Positions 34,091-45,222 of a DNA stretch of 64,000 bases are shown here, piece by piece; position 1 is the stretch's first letter, and every line of letters starts with the position of its first letter. Origin of the DNA: Seriola aureovittata. Its lineage: Eukaryota; Chordata; Actinopteri; Carangiformes; Carangidae. Position numbers and translations under genes: made by a program. The notes below the pieces were generated by a model, which worked only from the letters and a program-made list of their open reading frames with translations, had not been told where the DNA came from and made no database searches. Where the stretch lies: the NCBI RefSeq assembly GCF_021018895.1, contig NC_079384.1, positions 5,194,140 to 5,258,139 of the forward strand, given 5' to 3'.

Positions 34091-35420
34091 TACATGAATA
34101 TAGTGGAGTAAAAGGAAGAGTGGGGGGGCCAGATGAGTAAGTCCATTGAGTCCAAATAGTGGTGATGACAAAATGAAAGGTAAGGAAGGTTAACTCCTGC
34201 CCTGGATAAGATCTCATGCCAAGGTCACACAAATCCCTGCTCCTGACTAACAGATAGAAGTGTTTCCTCTCCTTCCTCTATCTGTCTGTCCTTGACTCCA
34301 TTTGGACTTCCCTCCCTGCACTCCTCTTTCCTGACTGAGCTGCTTTATCTGTTGTTTTCCACCGGTTATGATTTTGTCTTTATGTAAAAGCTGTGAGCAG
34401 GAGTTTAGATCACTGACATTTATTACGAAGTGATAAGAGTCAATTGAGAAGGAAGGTTATAGAGCAGACATGTACCCACGCACGGTACAAACAAGTGAAT
34501 ACAGGCTGTTTAATACACCTGACCAGTGGAGCCTTGTGATGAAAAACCCAGAAAGAGAGAGTAAGAGTCTCATTGTACCACATGGAACCACAAAATAACA
34601 GACACAACCCACAAAGTGTGCCACAGAGAGCCACAAAATTCCTCAAAGTACCATATAAAATCATAAAATACCGCGAGGTATTGTACCAAAAAAATCCCCA
34701 AAGCGCCAAACTTATTTTTGAACCACGAAATAATGTAATAGCCCTTGCGGCTGTTGTAGTTTGTGGTAGTTTATGGTTCTTTATAGAAGTTTATGTTTAT
34801 CAAGAGGGATAACAAGTGGGAAAAAAGTTATATCCTATCATGATCCATGAAGGCTCAGCGTACTCCCACCTTATCATCAGGATCCGACCCAGTGATGCTA
34901 CATCAAGCCTAGCGCTCACGAAATGCTCACTGAATTTATTTTCAGTGCCTATACCTCAGCCTAACCACAAGTCCTGGCTGCGACACCAGGCTTCGGCTTT
35001 ATTACTTCTCTCATCTCCTCCAATTCCCTCTTCTCTTTCTCTGATGATTATTTCTCCATGCCACTCTCCTGCATAAGACTGGTCTTGGGTATCGCTCTTT
35101 TCCTGAGACTTTCTGGCAAATGCAGAGCTGGAGGGTAAATGTTGCATGGTGTTTTGGTTACTGTGGCAAAGCCCGGTGCCATTTAGCACTTGAACAGTTA
35201 TATTTCAATATGTTCTATGCCCATCTTGGGGACAGAATCATTACATAAAGTACACCATGCCATATTTCTTAATTATTGATGATTTGGTTTGCATAAGTGT
35301 TTGCCATTTTGTCAACCAAGCACTTACAGTAAGTTACTGAATGGGTGCCATTTTCTGTTCTAATTATGTGCTATCAATCATTTTGGAAGAGTACATGTTG
35401 CTTTTTGCCAGTGGTGTGTA
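34091..35420. other. Anonymous DNA including a degenerate CCACAAAAT-rich stretch
   Basis: Between 34,576 and 34,700, words such as CCACAAAAT, CCACAAAGT and CCATATAAAAT recur. Between 34,750 and 34,800 the complementary type (TTTGTGG, TTTATGG) follows. The period is irregular. No gene is seen elsewhere in this interval. Confidence 0.4.
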
Positions 35421-35460
<40 letters not shown>

Positions 35461-35472
35461 ACTCACTCACTG

Positions 35473-35507
<35 letters not shown>
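35421..35507. repeat. Compound (TC)n(ACTC)n(TC)n(TG)n microsatellite
   Basis: A TC array (35,421-35,456), an ACTC array to about 35,470, a second TC array (35,473-35,499) and a short GT end. This is a long polypyrimidine-rich strand. Confidence 0.95.
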
Positions 35508-36104
35508 CAGAAGAGCTGCCATCAAACATCGGAGCAGAGGTAGATTGTCTAAAGGGCACGACTCCCAAAACCACAGCGCCATCAGAGGAGAAAACCACAG
35601 ACGCAGCTGTTCAGACAGAACAGAGCGAAGGATATGTTTCTCTCACTCTCCTTCTCCGTCTCTCATTTTTAAAGACGGGCCTCATTAAATGGAAGTAAGG
35701 CCGCTCAGGTCCAAAACCAAAGAGAGTCATGCCCCTCGAGAGCGCTCTGCTGCTAACCATAGCGCTGGCAGAGTGCAATGTGGAAAACAAGTGAATCAAA
35801 TGCAACCGCTGAGCTACAGCGGGCATACAGAGACATAATATTACATGGTATTACGTGGGTTCAGTAACAAGGGGATCAGCTGTAGCAACAGCAGTGCTGC
35901 CTCACAAAACAGTGGCGAAACACTGCGTGACACTGGCTTTTATTGGCACTGGAGGAAGTCATGTACCAGCCTGTGGAAGCACACAGTCAAGGAGAGGGGA
36001 TAATACAGTCATCTCAGGCTCACTTCTTTCTTTTTTTTCAGACACACTAACAAGCGTGACTTCTAGGGATGACAATATCGATTCATCAGTACACTACTGT
36101 GTTA
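35508..36104. other. Anonymous noncoding DNA
   Basis: Repeat-poor; no exon is recognised. Open frames here extend only because they start in the TC array. Confidence 0.45.
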
Positions 36105-36195
36105 CAGGCTGAAATATCTCCACACCTATTAAATGGATTGCCATGATATTTGGTGCAGACATTTGTTGTTCCCAGGAGATGAATCCTGATCATCA
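36105..36195 (+). repeat. Fragment of fish repeat with monomer ATGGATTGCCATGAAATTTGG
   Basis: GAAATATCTCCACACCTATT is followed by AAATGGATTGCCATGATATT and TGGTGCAGACATT, and GGAGATGAATCCTGA ends the match. This is one monomer of a family recalled as common in fish and also present at 24.4 kb and, in reverse, at 38.0-38.7 kb. Confidence 0.6.
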
Positions 36196-37489
36196 TCAAC
36201 ATCTTGACCAAACCAAAAGGTAGTATGTCTTTTGTTTGATTTTCACAGACAGGACTGAGCTGTGTGGAGTCTAATAGGTACATTTGATACACTGTTATTG
36301 TAGAATACGAGTTATAGCTGCTTTAAAAATTATATAGCAACTATCTATTATATGTTTTTCTTTGCAAGATATCATGGGGAAAGTTATATAAAAAGTAATA
36401 CAAGTCAATGACCCTGAGAATATATTAGAATTACATTTATATCATATGTATGAGAGTACTATGAGCAGAGGAACAAACTATTACACAGCAGCTCAAAGTC
36501 TCCCCATTCTGATTTGCTCTTGTTGGCAAAAAGCTGAATGACGACATTTTTTTTTTTTTATTAGTCTTAGTCTTATTATTATTTGCAATATTTGTATGAG
36601 ATCACAACCTCAATTGTAGCTGTAGCCATGACAAAACATAAACCTTGCATCATTTATTTGAGTAAGTCGTCATATTTGACATACCACGGCAGCTTTAACT
36701 GCATAAACCTGACGGACAAGGAGACATAACAGGGAGACTTGATATGTTCTTGTACCACAATGTAGCAGTGGAACAGTGTTTTGTGCTACTTTATGCTTTG
36801 GGTATGCTTTGTGGTTTGAAATGGTAGCCGTCACTGTAATTTGTGCCTGTGTGATGTCCAACTGGAAAAAACAGACAGGTCTTTTATTTATTCTTTTTTG
36901 TCCTGTCAGTTATTGTTTCAGATATTGGTTATGTCCTGCAATAGATGTAAATAGTCACTGATCAGGCATGTGCAGCAGTTCAGAACTGAGTATCAAGTCC
37001 GGCGATGTGGATGTAGTGATTTGCCAGAGAGAGACGGACTTGCTGAGACTGTCAGCGGGGGGGGGGAGACACGACATAAAAAGACAGAGAAAGGGATGTG
37101 GTTAAGAGTCTGTTTGGTCAAGCTCCATAACCAACAGCCTTAAACAAACATGCATTCTTCTCCTTCTATAATCCATTGCTACCTGAGTCTGCAGGTCCTT
37201 CATGCCTTGGCTTATTCCTATTTTTTTTTTTTTTTTTTTACTTAATACTCTGTCCAATGTACACATGTCTAATGATTTCTTTTTTGGTAATGGCTAACTT
37301 GTAATCTCCAATGGTACTTTATCATGCGCTGGAACTGAAGAAGATTTACAAAAGGCCAGACTTTTGTCCGTCTTATTCTATATTAAGGTAAACTACTGCT
37401 ATACCTTATTGACATAAAGTAATTATAAGTAATTCTGTGTGGATTAATACGTCTGATAGGCTTCAACATTGACAAACATAACTGTCTGG
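36196..37489. other. Anonymous noncoding DNA
   Basis: No gene is seen. T-runs lie at 36,549-36,559 and 37,221-37,239 (T19), with a G9 run near 37,059. Confidence 0.5.
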
Positions 37490-37903
37490 AAGGTCCCATA
37501 TTTTACACTCTTTTCTGGTGTTTTATTTGAAGTGTTGATATCCATAAAAAGATATATTCAGTGTAGTTGTACATCTCCTCTCTGGAGCTCTTGCTCTTTT
37601 CTGAGTGAGTGAATAAAAATGTAGCAGATTTCAAGTGAACACTCAGAGAAATCAAATCCCGCAAGGTTGGATGGGGGGGGGTCCAGGTGGGCTGGGCATG
37701 GGGCACGCCTGAGAGTGGTGACTGCTTTGTTGTGACATCACAAAGTTACAGGAGTCCTGACGGCTTGTTTTAAGGCTCAGTTTCTGAATACAGGCTGTGT
37801 GCATTTCTCTGTGGACTGAGCGCTTTGATAGTTTTATAGTATTAATATAGAACCCAGACCCGCTTTATGATCTAAAAAAGGCATGTATACAATATGGGAC
37901 CTT
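37490..37903 (+). mobile_element. Nonautonomous inverted-repeat element (MITE-like), complete copy
   Basis: Starts AAGGTCCCATATT (37,490-37,502) and ends with the exact reverse complement AATATGGGACCTT (37,891-37,903), giving a 414 bp unit. The right two-thirds is shared with 28,500-28,785. No open frame encodes a transposase, so it is nonautonomous. No target-site duplication is evident by eye, so the superfamily is unknown. I recall the same words as a common teleost repeat. Confidence 0.75.
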
Positions 37904-38029
37904 TAGAAGGAAATATTGCTATATAGTAAAACACATTTCACCATGAGAAAACCTCTCAATGAATAACAAGACTAAGAGTCTACAACCATGTTAGCTGCTC
38001 TGTGATGCTGCAATTAAGCACAGCAGTGG
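37904..38029. other. Short anonymous interval
   Basis: Nothing is recognised between the two repeat elements. Confidence 0.5.
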
Positions 38030-38660
38030 TCCGAGCTAAACATTAACATCAGGTTCGCAAACACTGATACACTAACAATGCCAACATGCTGATGTCTAGA
38101 AGGTATAATATTTACCATGTTAGCATGCCAATATCTACTCATTAACACAAAACAGAGCAGGTATGAAGTTTAGCTTGTTCGCTATCTTTGGTTAGCATGT
38201 TAGAGATGTTATATTTGTGTATTTGTGTAAGTGCAGATAGGGATGATGAGAATGTTGTAGGTATTTCTTCAAAGTTATTTGGCAAATTAAAACTGTGACA
38301 AGATGATGAAGCCAGATATATATAAAAAAGAAAGTGGTGATCACTGATCATCCAAAAGGGCATAGTAACGTACCAAATTTCATTGTAATCAATCCAGTTG
38401 TTGTGATGCTACCGAAAAGGTTGGGGGATCAGTTATTAGGATTAATCATCTGATAACCATAAATGTGTGTGCTAAACTTTATGCCAGTTCTTAAAGTGGA
38501 TGTTGAGGTATTTTACTGGATAAGTGAAAACTTTGATCTGCTAGATGAAAAGTCAAGCAGATTCATTCTCAGGGGACCAAACACATCTGTACATGCCATT
38601 TCATAGTAAACCATCAAATAGTTGTTGAGATATTTCACTCTGGACCAAAGTATTTCCATC
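38030..38660 (-). repeat. Long copy of the ATGGATTGCCATGAAATTTGG repeat family
   Basis: In reverse orientation it holds two monomer matches: ACCAAATTTCATTGTAATCAATCC (38,371-38,394) and ACCAAACACATCTGTACATG, then CCATTTCATAGTAAACCATC, AAATAGTTGTTGAGATATTTC (38,577-38,637). The left part has the accompanying GTTAGCATG-type words (38,119-38,200) and CAGATAGGGATGATGAGAAT. It looks like an old, fairly long copy. Confidence 0.6.
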
Positions 38661-40117
38661 ACTAGAACCACGCTTTGGTTTAAAAGAAAATGTAGTTTGA
38701 TTGCCTACATAAATAATGACGTGGTGAAAGTTTAGCTGATCTTGGCAAGCTTGTAATCTTTTCTCAGTCCAAATGTAGTTTCCACCTAATTTCCCCCAGA
38801 TCTCAACCAGTGAATTTCATTTCCATTTTGCCATCCTCAATTTTTTATGTTACTTTAATTTCATAAATATGACAGTGTAAAGAAAATAATATACTGTAGC
38901 TGGCAATGTCCCTTTTCTTTCAGACATTGAGTCCTCGCCGTGTGTGGTTGGGATACCTCAGTCAAGCTGAACAGCATTCCCCCCCTCCACCACAGATCGA
39001 GATCAGATAACGTCTGAGTGGCTGGTTAACACAGCCTGTTTGGCTTCTCCTGCAAACAGAGGATCAGGTTTACACGTGGATGTTCCATCACACGACTCCC
39101 TTGACAGGTTTGTTTGGTCAGTGTGTTGCCCCACGCACAAATACCTGGAAATGGAAAGCACGTACACACAGCACACCCAAAACACGGGCATGCACACACA
39201 CACAACAGTGCACATGCAAGTACACACACTCTCTAGCAACAAAGAAAGAAAAAGCTGGAAACCCACAATGTTGTCTTTAATGAAAACATCTCCTGATTGT
39301 CATGGCAACTGCTGTAGTCAGCCAAGGAAATTCAAACCACAGATTTCACCATCTATCCCGTAAAGATGACAACTATTTATCTTGTCCCATATTCAACAGC
39401 AAAATGATATGGTATCAAATCTGGTCCACGAGTACATAAAAGACTCAGAAACCTCAGCTAAGCTGCTGTGAAATACATAATGTCATGGCGGGTGGAAAGT
39501 CAATTTTTGATCACCACTTAAATAAAGCTCATGGTTACAGGACTACGGGTCTAATACACAGGTAACAGTAACTACAGACAAGCGCAGAGTGCTCTCACAC
39601 AGCGTGAATTTAGCAAATTAGGGCACAGTCACATTTCACTTCTGTCCCACGTTCTCCCACTTACTTAACTGAAGCCTGTACAGCTGACAAATTCAGTGTG
39701 ATCGCCTGGCAAACTTCCATGTCAGAGTTCACCTTTGTTTAACTTTGTTTTGTGAGTTCACACAGTCGGCCAACACAAACATCGGTGCACTGTGTCTGAG
39801 AACTGGGAAGTCATTATTATAGGGATGAGTCATCATTACAAAGTGCAGCTTTGCTCTCATACACTTTTTATAACTTGTGATCACTCTGCTCAGTGTTTAT
39901 TTGGACCTGTGACATCACACAACATCCTTTTCTGGTCTGAGTGTGGGCCAGTTTAGCGATGAAGACAAATGTGACCGTTCCCTTATGCAGATCCATCAAG
40001 GTGATGGTGAAGGTGATTGGTTCAATGTAGTTCAAGTACCTTGATTTGTTTTTGATTCATGGTACTTATTCATGTTACCCGTATTGCTAGGTGCGTAGCC
40101 TCAGCCTTGATGAATGA
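38661..40117. other. Anonymous noncoding DNA
   Basis: No exon is supported. It contains an imperfect CA-rich patch at 39,164-39,228. Confidence 0.5.
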
Positions 40118-40760
40118 ACAAAATGTATGCTGCTCTCTAGGAAACAGTCTAAGAGTACCATGTAGGTCAATATTACCACATTAAATGGAATATGAATGAG
40201 TATCCTTTTATAAATACCTTGGGTTCTGGAAAGATGACAAGCTGCGCTTCAAGAAACATATTGACGAAATGACTAAGTCTTTAAAAGCAAAACTGGCATT
40301 CTCTTATGAAAATAAGATATGTATTCCCAGAAATTACAAAAAGCTAATTGTTCAGTCAACCTATGTATCAGTTATGGATTATGGTGATGTAATTTATATG
40401 CACTCTCGTGCTTCTACTCTTAAACCTCTAGATGCAGTTCATCATTTCACATCATTTAAGGGCGAAGTCAGTGTAATGGCACATGTAGTGAAAAATGTCA
40501 ACCCTTACCTAAGTACTGTCAAACTAATTATATTTAAATTTAGGTTGTCTTATGTTAATCAACATTTGAATGAAGTGCTCAACACTTGCAAGGTCATTTT
40601 TTACAGTAACATAAGCTTTGAACACAAATCAGTCAACATTAATGTTGGAAGGCTGTCACGAGACATACAGTGCAGTACCACTCCAGTGACATGTGTTAAG
40701 CCTTCGAGCTTATTCATCTCAACGCTGGGTATAATGTGTGTTTTTCCCCCACCTCAGGTT
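40118..40760 (+). mobile_element. LINE reverse-transcriptase remnant (L2/CR1-like)
   Basis: One frame gives TKCMLLSRKQSKSTM, a stop (TAG), then VNITTLNGI. After a frameshift near 40,195 a second frame, open from 40,200 to 40,760, reads VSFYKYLGFWKDDKLRFKKH followed by IDEMTKSLKAKLAF. Further on it gives LIVQSTYVSVMDYGDVIYMH and ASTLKPLDAVHH. The order YLG.W.DDKL.F..HI, LDYGD.IYMHA and TLKPLDAVYH is characteristic of the post-palm region of fish L2/CR1-group reverse transcriptases. After residue H at about 40,445 the frame stays open, but its protein (FTSFKGEVSVMAHVVKN and on) no longer resembles the family. Confidence 0.85.
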
Positions 40761-41494
40761 TAAAAGAAGTAGCTTGCATCATTGTACAGAAGTAGTGACA
40801 CCATGGGGACTGAGGAATTATATAAACAACCGACTGTTCACACCTTCGTACACCATACACAACACACTTGCGTCATCCGTTTATTAACAAAACGCAGTAG
40901 CAGCAGCATTTGGAAAGGAGAAGCACTCCGGTGTTCAAGCCCCATGCCATGCAGGTGAAAATTTGCCAGTAAAAGATATGAGCTCTCATTAACTTTAACA
41001 GGGCAACAACCCCCTACCCAGGGTCCCGCCCCCGCAACAGCCAGGGTGGGATTTTACTGGCTTGTTAATGTGACTGACAGCTCAACAAGGTTCGGTCTGT
41101 TTGTCTGCTGCGATGCAACAGCTTCCATACTTCATAAAGAGGATGACGACAGCGGGTCAGTAGTGCCAGTGAATTACTGGCTGCAGATATTACAGCATAC
41201 AGGTTTGTGCCAGCTGGTTGGCTATAAGCTCTGCGGTCATTAGACACGCATAGCTCACTCTCTCCCTTCTATCATCCACCATGCTTGTTAAGTCTTGACG
41301 AAAAAGAAACCAGTCGGCCATCACATAGACAAACAGCTAATGAAGTTACATTCAGAGCTTAATGCCAAACCAAACCGGGTTCTCTCATCTTTTCCACCAC
41401 AACAATCAATTCCCGACAAAATATTTGTCGGTTGCTTCACGGTACAACTGCGTCCGTCTCATCTGCATTACGAAGCTTTAGTCTTGTCGCTCAC
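40761..41494. other. Anonymous DNA between LINE fragment and LINE/SINE tail
   Basis: No gene is recognised. It may be the decayed 3' part of the same LINE, or unrelated DNA inserted into it. Confidence 0.4.
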
Positions 41495-41546
41495 TTGTAA
41501 GTCGCTTTGGATAAAAGCGTCTGCAAATTTGTAAATGTCAATGTAA
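41495..41546 (+). repeat. LINE/SINE 3' tail
   Basis: TTGTAAGTCGCTTTGGATAA followed by AAGCGTCTGC is the 3' tail shared by fish L2-type LINEs and several SINE families. It ends in short TGTAAATG-type repeats. It is in the same orientation as the RT remnant 700 bp upstream. Confidence 0.85.
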
Positions 41547-43649
41547 ATCTGCATGGCTGTGGTTCTCCTCTGCACATCTAACAGGACAGTGGACATTACA
41601 AAACACGATACAACAGATACGAAAATGCACCTAAAGCTGTTTTCAACGTGTTCAAATATGTTATTTGAAAAAAATAAATAAATACTTGTTTTATGTTTGT
41701 TTGTTGTAAACTTATGGTTTACGTGAGGATGCATGTTTTGTAATCCAGATGTTTAGCATGACACAGACATAAAACTAAATTCTTCTATTAATTCTTCTAT
41801 TACATCGAAGGTTGTCTGTCGTCAGGATTTGATCTTATAATAACATGCATTTGAATTGCAGGTCAGTTCGTAGTCAGCAATCAATGACCCAATGTTATAA
41901 CGCCCTAAATGCAAATTCAAAATGAGTCTCTGTGGGCGACTCTGTGAATGATATCTACTCAGGACAAACTGGTTAAGAAACTTTTGAATGAGAAGAGATC
42001 CAGAGATTTTGGAAAAGAGTAAAAATGTGTTAAGACTGAAGTTTTAAGCCATGATGTTTTGCAATAGTAAACTGCACATTATTAATAGCTACATTATTTG
42101 TGCTGTGTAATAAATGAATACCAAATCAATTTAAATATTTGAATATGTAATACTATCAATAAATAGCTGCTATTTGTAATTCCAAATATCCTACAGCCAT
42201 AGACAGATTATGAGACAGCAAAACTCTGAATATGGGCATGTAAAAGGTCCACCACCCCTCCTGCAGGATGCATCATTTCTAGTCATCTCTTCATTCAGTC
42301 ACTCCATACAGAGGTTCTGATGTTAACAAGACAACTATCACCTTCTTACTCTTGTAAGGACCAAGGGTGGCCAATCAGATGCCAGGCAGGGCTTGGCCAC
42401 CCCTCTGGACCTGCCTGAATATTCTTGGCAAAAAAAAAGTCCTCCTCCCCAACACACTGCAGAATATTTGCAGATGTCATTAAAAAGAGATTAACACTTT
42501 AATCTGTACTTCATTGCATTGAGCACCAAGGGATTTAATATCCAAGTGCATTTGTATAAACAGACCAAGGGCAACAAATATATTTTGCTGATTTCTGTCA
42601 TTCTCAATTTCAGATCTATTTCCACTAATGTCCAAACCATACAACATGTCATGAACTTTGTAATTTCACATTCAGTGTTGACAGGACAGTACTGAGTGTA
42701 AAATCAATCAAATATCGGCAAACAGTTTTGTTATTCATATTTCATAATACCATAATGTGTGCCAAATGCTGTCAACATCACAAGCTGTTCCTTTGTTGTT
42801 CCTGTTTCCTTCCAGGCTGAATGAATGCTTTGCTACAGTACACATAGACTCTGCAATTGAAGGTTTTGTTCCCTCCCAAAAAGCTAGTCAAATAAGCAAA
42901 TGTCACCGGTGCCTTCGCTGGTCTTGTGACCTCTCAGTCAGTGACACTAAAAGGCTTAACATGGCCCCAATAACTGCAATGTTTATTACACAAATAAAGT
43001 TTGTAATGAAGATGCCAAAGTAAGAAGAAAAGCAGGTCAGCAGAGTGAATCAGAGAGCTGCGTAATATAGTGCGCTCTGTAGGTAGCTCAGAGGTTGAAA
43101 AATATAGTGCCAAAGCAAAGTGCTGTTTTCACAGGAAGATAAACCGCTGAAAATATATCTGCATGAAGCCTATATTTAAACCAATATTTGCTTTCCTAAA
43201 TGGGAGTGCGCTGAGCAGAATCTACTGTGGGTAATGTACCAACTATTCATGAGTACCTCACACAACCCCACGTCAGACAACCAAAACTAACCCTTGAATT
43301 ACATTTCATGAACATCCCCTCCATTGGATTTTGGTCCAATAGGAGCAGCATAGGAAAGCACAAGGAGTCACCAGAGCATTAGGATTTGACAGCTCAATAA
43401 CATGGATATCAACAATTTCCACATCATAGCAATGAAAGGAAATGATATACACTGCCAAGTCTTTTAGTGCCACGCCAGCATGACTCAGCAGTTCATTTTG
43501 GTGCAGGTGAAACTCGCTCTCACAAAACAAGAGTATTTTTTTCTGGTTAAATTATGGTGGGGCTAACCAATATAGCGGTGTCGCTCAAATCAATGTCAGA
43601 ATTTCAATGTAAATGCATAACCAATCGAATAGCACATCCCCACAGCTAG

Positions 43650-43651
<2 letters not shown>
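41547..43651. other. Anonymous noncoding DNA
   Basis: No exon is seen. A hairpin GGGTGGCCAA / TTGGCCACCC (42,365-42,374 and 42,393-42,402) and a tandem AATTCTTCTATT pair (41,778-41,801) are the only structures noted. Confidence 0.5.

Positions 43652-43686
<35 letters not shown>
43652..43686. repeat. (AC)17 microsatellite
   Basis: A pure AC run of 35 bases. Confidence 0.97.
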
Positions 43687-43689
<3 letters not shown>

Positions 43690-44439
43690 CAGCAGCTATA
43701 GCAGATACAGTCAAGATCAGAATGGGCCAACAAGACAAACCTGGACACACAGATCACCCAATTCAACACTGCACATTTTTCAGAGTTGTCCTACATGTAG
43801 ACTACCCAGACCACAACAGAGTCAACGCACATCACCAACTAATCAAATATAGGCAAATTGGGCAACCAAGAAAAATACGCAACAACAAAGTCACCACAGC
43901 TTCCAAAAGTAATAAAAATTCTTATTCACTCACCGTTGAAGTCTTCAGAGGAGTTCAATCCGCCGGTTGTTGCGATTGGGGGCAAACATGTCAAATCAAA
44001 GCCTTCCATCCAAAGCCTTTGTTGATGGCGAACAGGGCCGAGTTGCTGTTCCGGGCATCGCCGCTGCTGTTATCCGTAGATGGTTCTTAATGCGACGGAG
44101 GCAGGAGAAGCAGAGGTCACGTGCAGCACATCTGGGGATGTTACAGATGTGAGCTCAAACTCTGGAAGAGGCTGTGCCCGTCTCCTCTCGGGTGTCCCGT
44201 CCTGGCTCACACTGGCTTTGGTGCACAGGTATACCAGTATAACGTAGGAACAAAACCACAGCCCTCACGTACTCCCTGTTTTCCTGCACGATTTTTATAT
44301 GACCCGCATCCATCATATTTCCTAATCTCGAGCCATCTGTCGCTTTGCTGCGAAGCAAAAAGTTGCGTCCATCTCCACTGAATATTCAAGCCAGCTGTAT
44401 GTGTAAAACCAGGCAGCATTAAGAGATATCTGCTGGTTA
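43687..44439. other. Anonymous DNA flanking the CpG-rich block
   Basis: Short open frames occur on both strands (about 60 codons). On the minus strand an exact donor-type word GTGAGT (read 43,933 to 43,928, after AACG) and an acceptor-type CCCCAG near 44,134 bracket a possible exon-sized block. The frames through it are broken and no family is recognised. An E-box CACGTG lies at 44,118-44,123. Confidence 0.3.
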
Positions 44440-44930
44440 CCTATTGGCCGTGAAGGGTAACTTTTCCTGATTGGGCGCCGAGGTCCATCTCCAGGTCGTT
44501 AGCTAATGTCAGTGGTAGCATTAGCATCATGGCTAGTGGTGCCGGTCCCTTCCCTGCTCCTCCTGTTGCTGCTCCATCTCCTCTTCTCCTGGCTCGTCCT
44601 CGTCTTCGTCCGCCCGAGCCTGGCAGGTGGGTGAAGTGGGGTGGTCCTCTTCCCCCGCAGGTGTCAATGAAGTGTGGACTCGGTAGTGACCATGACTTTT
44701 ATCCAAACGCCCGCCAGTCGCGGCCGCCACCGGCATCTCTTCTTCCGCCCGACGGCGTTTGAAAATAAATCTATCCACGATACAATTTCCGCTAATGCTA
44801 ACTGAATAAAACTATAAGCTACTAGCTTCAACATCCAGCTAGCTTCTTGCCTCTAGTATACTCGCAAAGCACGCTCACAAGAGTGACGTACGAACGTCAC
44901 GAACGACAGGTCCCCGCAATAGCAGCACCT

Positions 44931-45032
44931 GAGGCTGCAGTTTCAGGACCGCATTTCTAGGACCCTAGTTTCTCGAGACAGCGCCACCTAGCGATGAGGA
45001 GTCCGGGAGGCTGCAGTTTCTGGACCGTATTT
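44931..45032. repeat. Pair of 26-bp direct repeats
   Basis: GAGGCTGCAGTTTCAGGACC followed by GCATTT (44,931-44,956) recurs at 45,007-45,032 with two mismatches. Confidence 0.8.
44979..44993 (-). promoter_or_regulatory. CTCF-like site
   Basis: Minus strand CGCTAGGTGGCGCTG fits the CTCF core (NNNTAGGTGGCGCT type). It sits between the two 26-bp direct repeats. Similar words also occur in some fish repeats, so this is motif resemblance only. Confidence 0.3.
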
Positions 45033-45163
45033 AACTGGCATAAAGGTTTATTTCACCGAAATGCTTTTTATCCAAGTAATTGGAGTTTCAAAGGTGTATT
45101 ACACCCAAAATACTACAAATAAAAATGGAATCATATGCTATGAACTTTGCAGTCATCAAGATT

Positions 45164-45212
<49 letters not shown>

Positions 45213-45222
45213 TATTTATATA
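45164..45222. repeat. Compound (AC)6(AT)n microsatellite
   Basis: ACACACACACAC followed by a perfect AT array to 45,205 and an imperfect TATTATATATTATTTATA extension. Confidence 0.95.

Larger units (their letters stand above)
44440..45035. promoter_or_regulatory. CpG-rich promoter-like block with short ORFs on both strands
   Basis: CpG dinucleotides are dense here (GGGCGCCG, CGTCTTCGTCCGCCCG, GTCGCGGCCGCCACCGG, CGACGGCG) in an otherwise CpG-poor window. On the plus strand ATG 44,529 has a strong Kozak context and runs as MASGAGPFPAPPVAAPSP to a CAG|GTGGGTG donor-like site after 44,626. On the minus strand ATG 44,736 opens a 67-codon acidic frame (MPVAAATGGRLDKSHGHYRV start) ending at 44,533. 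Further along are TGACGTAC and ACGTCAC (CRE-like half sites), a 26-bp direct repeat and a CTCF-like site. This fits a TATA-less CpG-island promoter; the direction of transcription is unresolved. Confidence 0.4.

Noticed and set aside
41778..41801. AATTCTTCTATT tandem pair as a meaningful repeat
   Set aside because: Only two 12-base units in AT-rich DNA; likely chance slippage.
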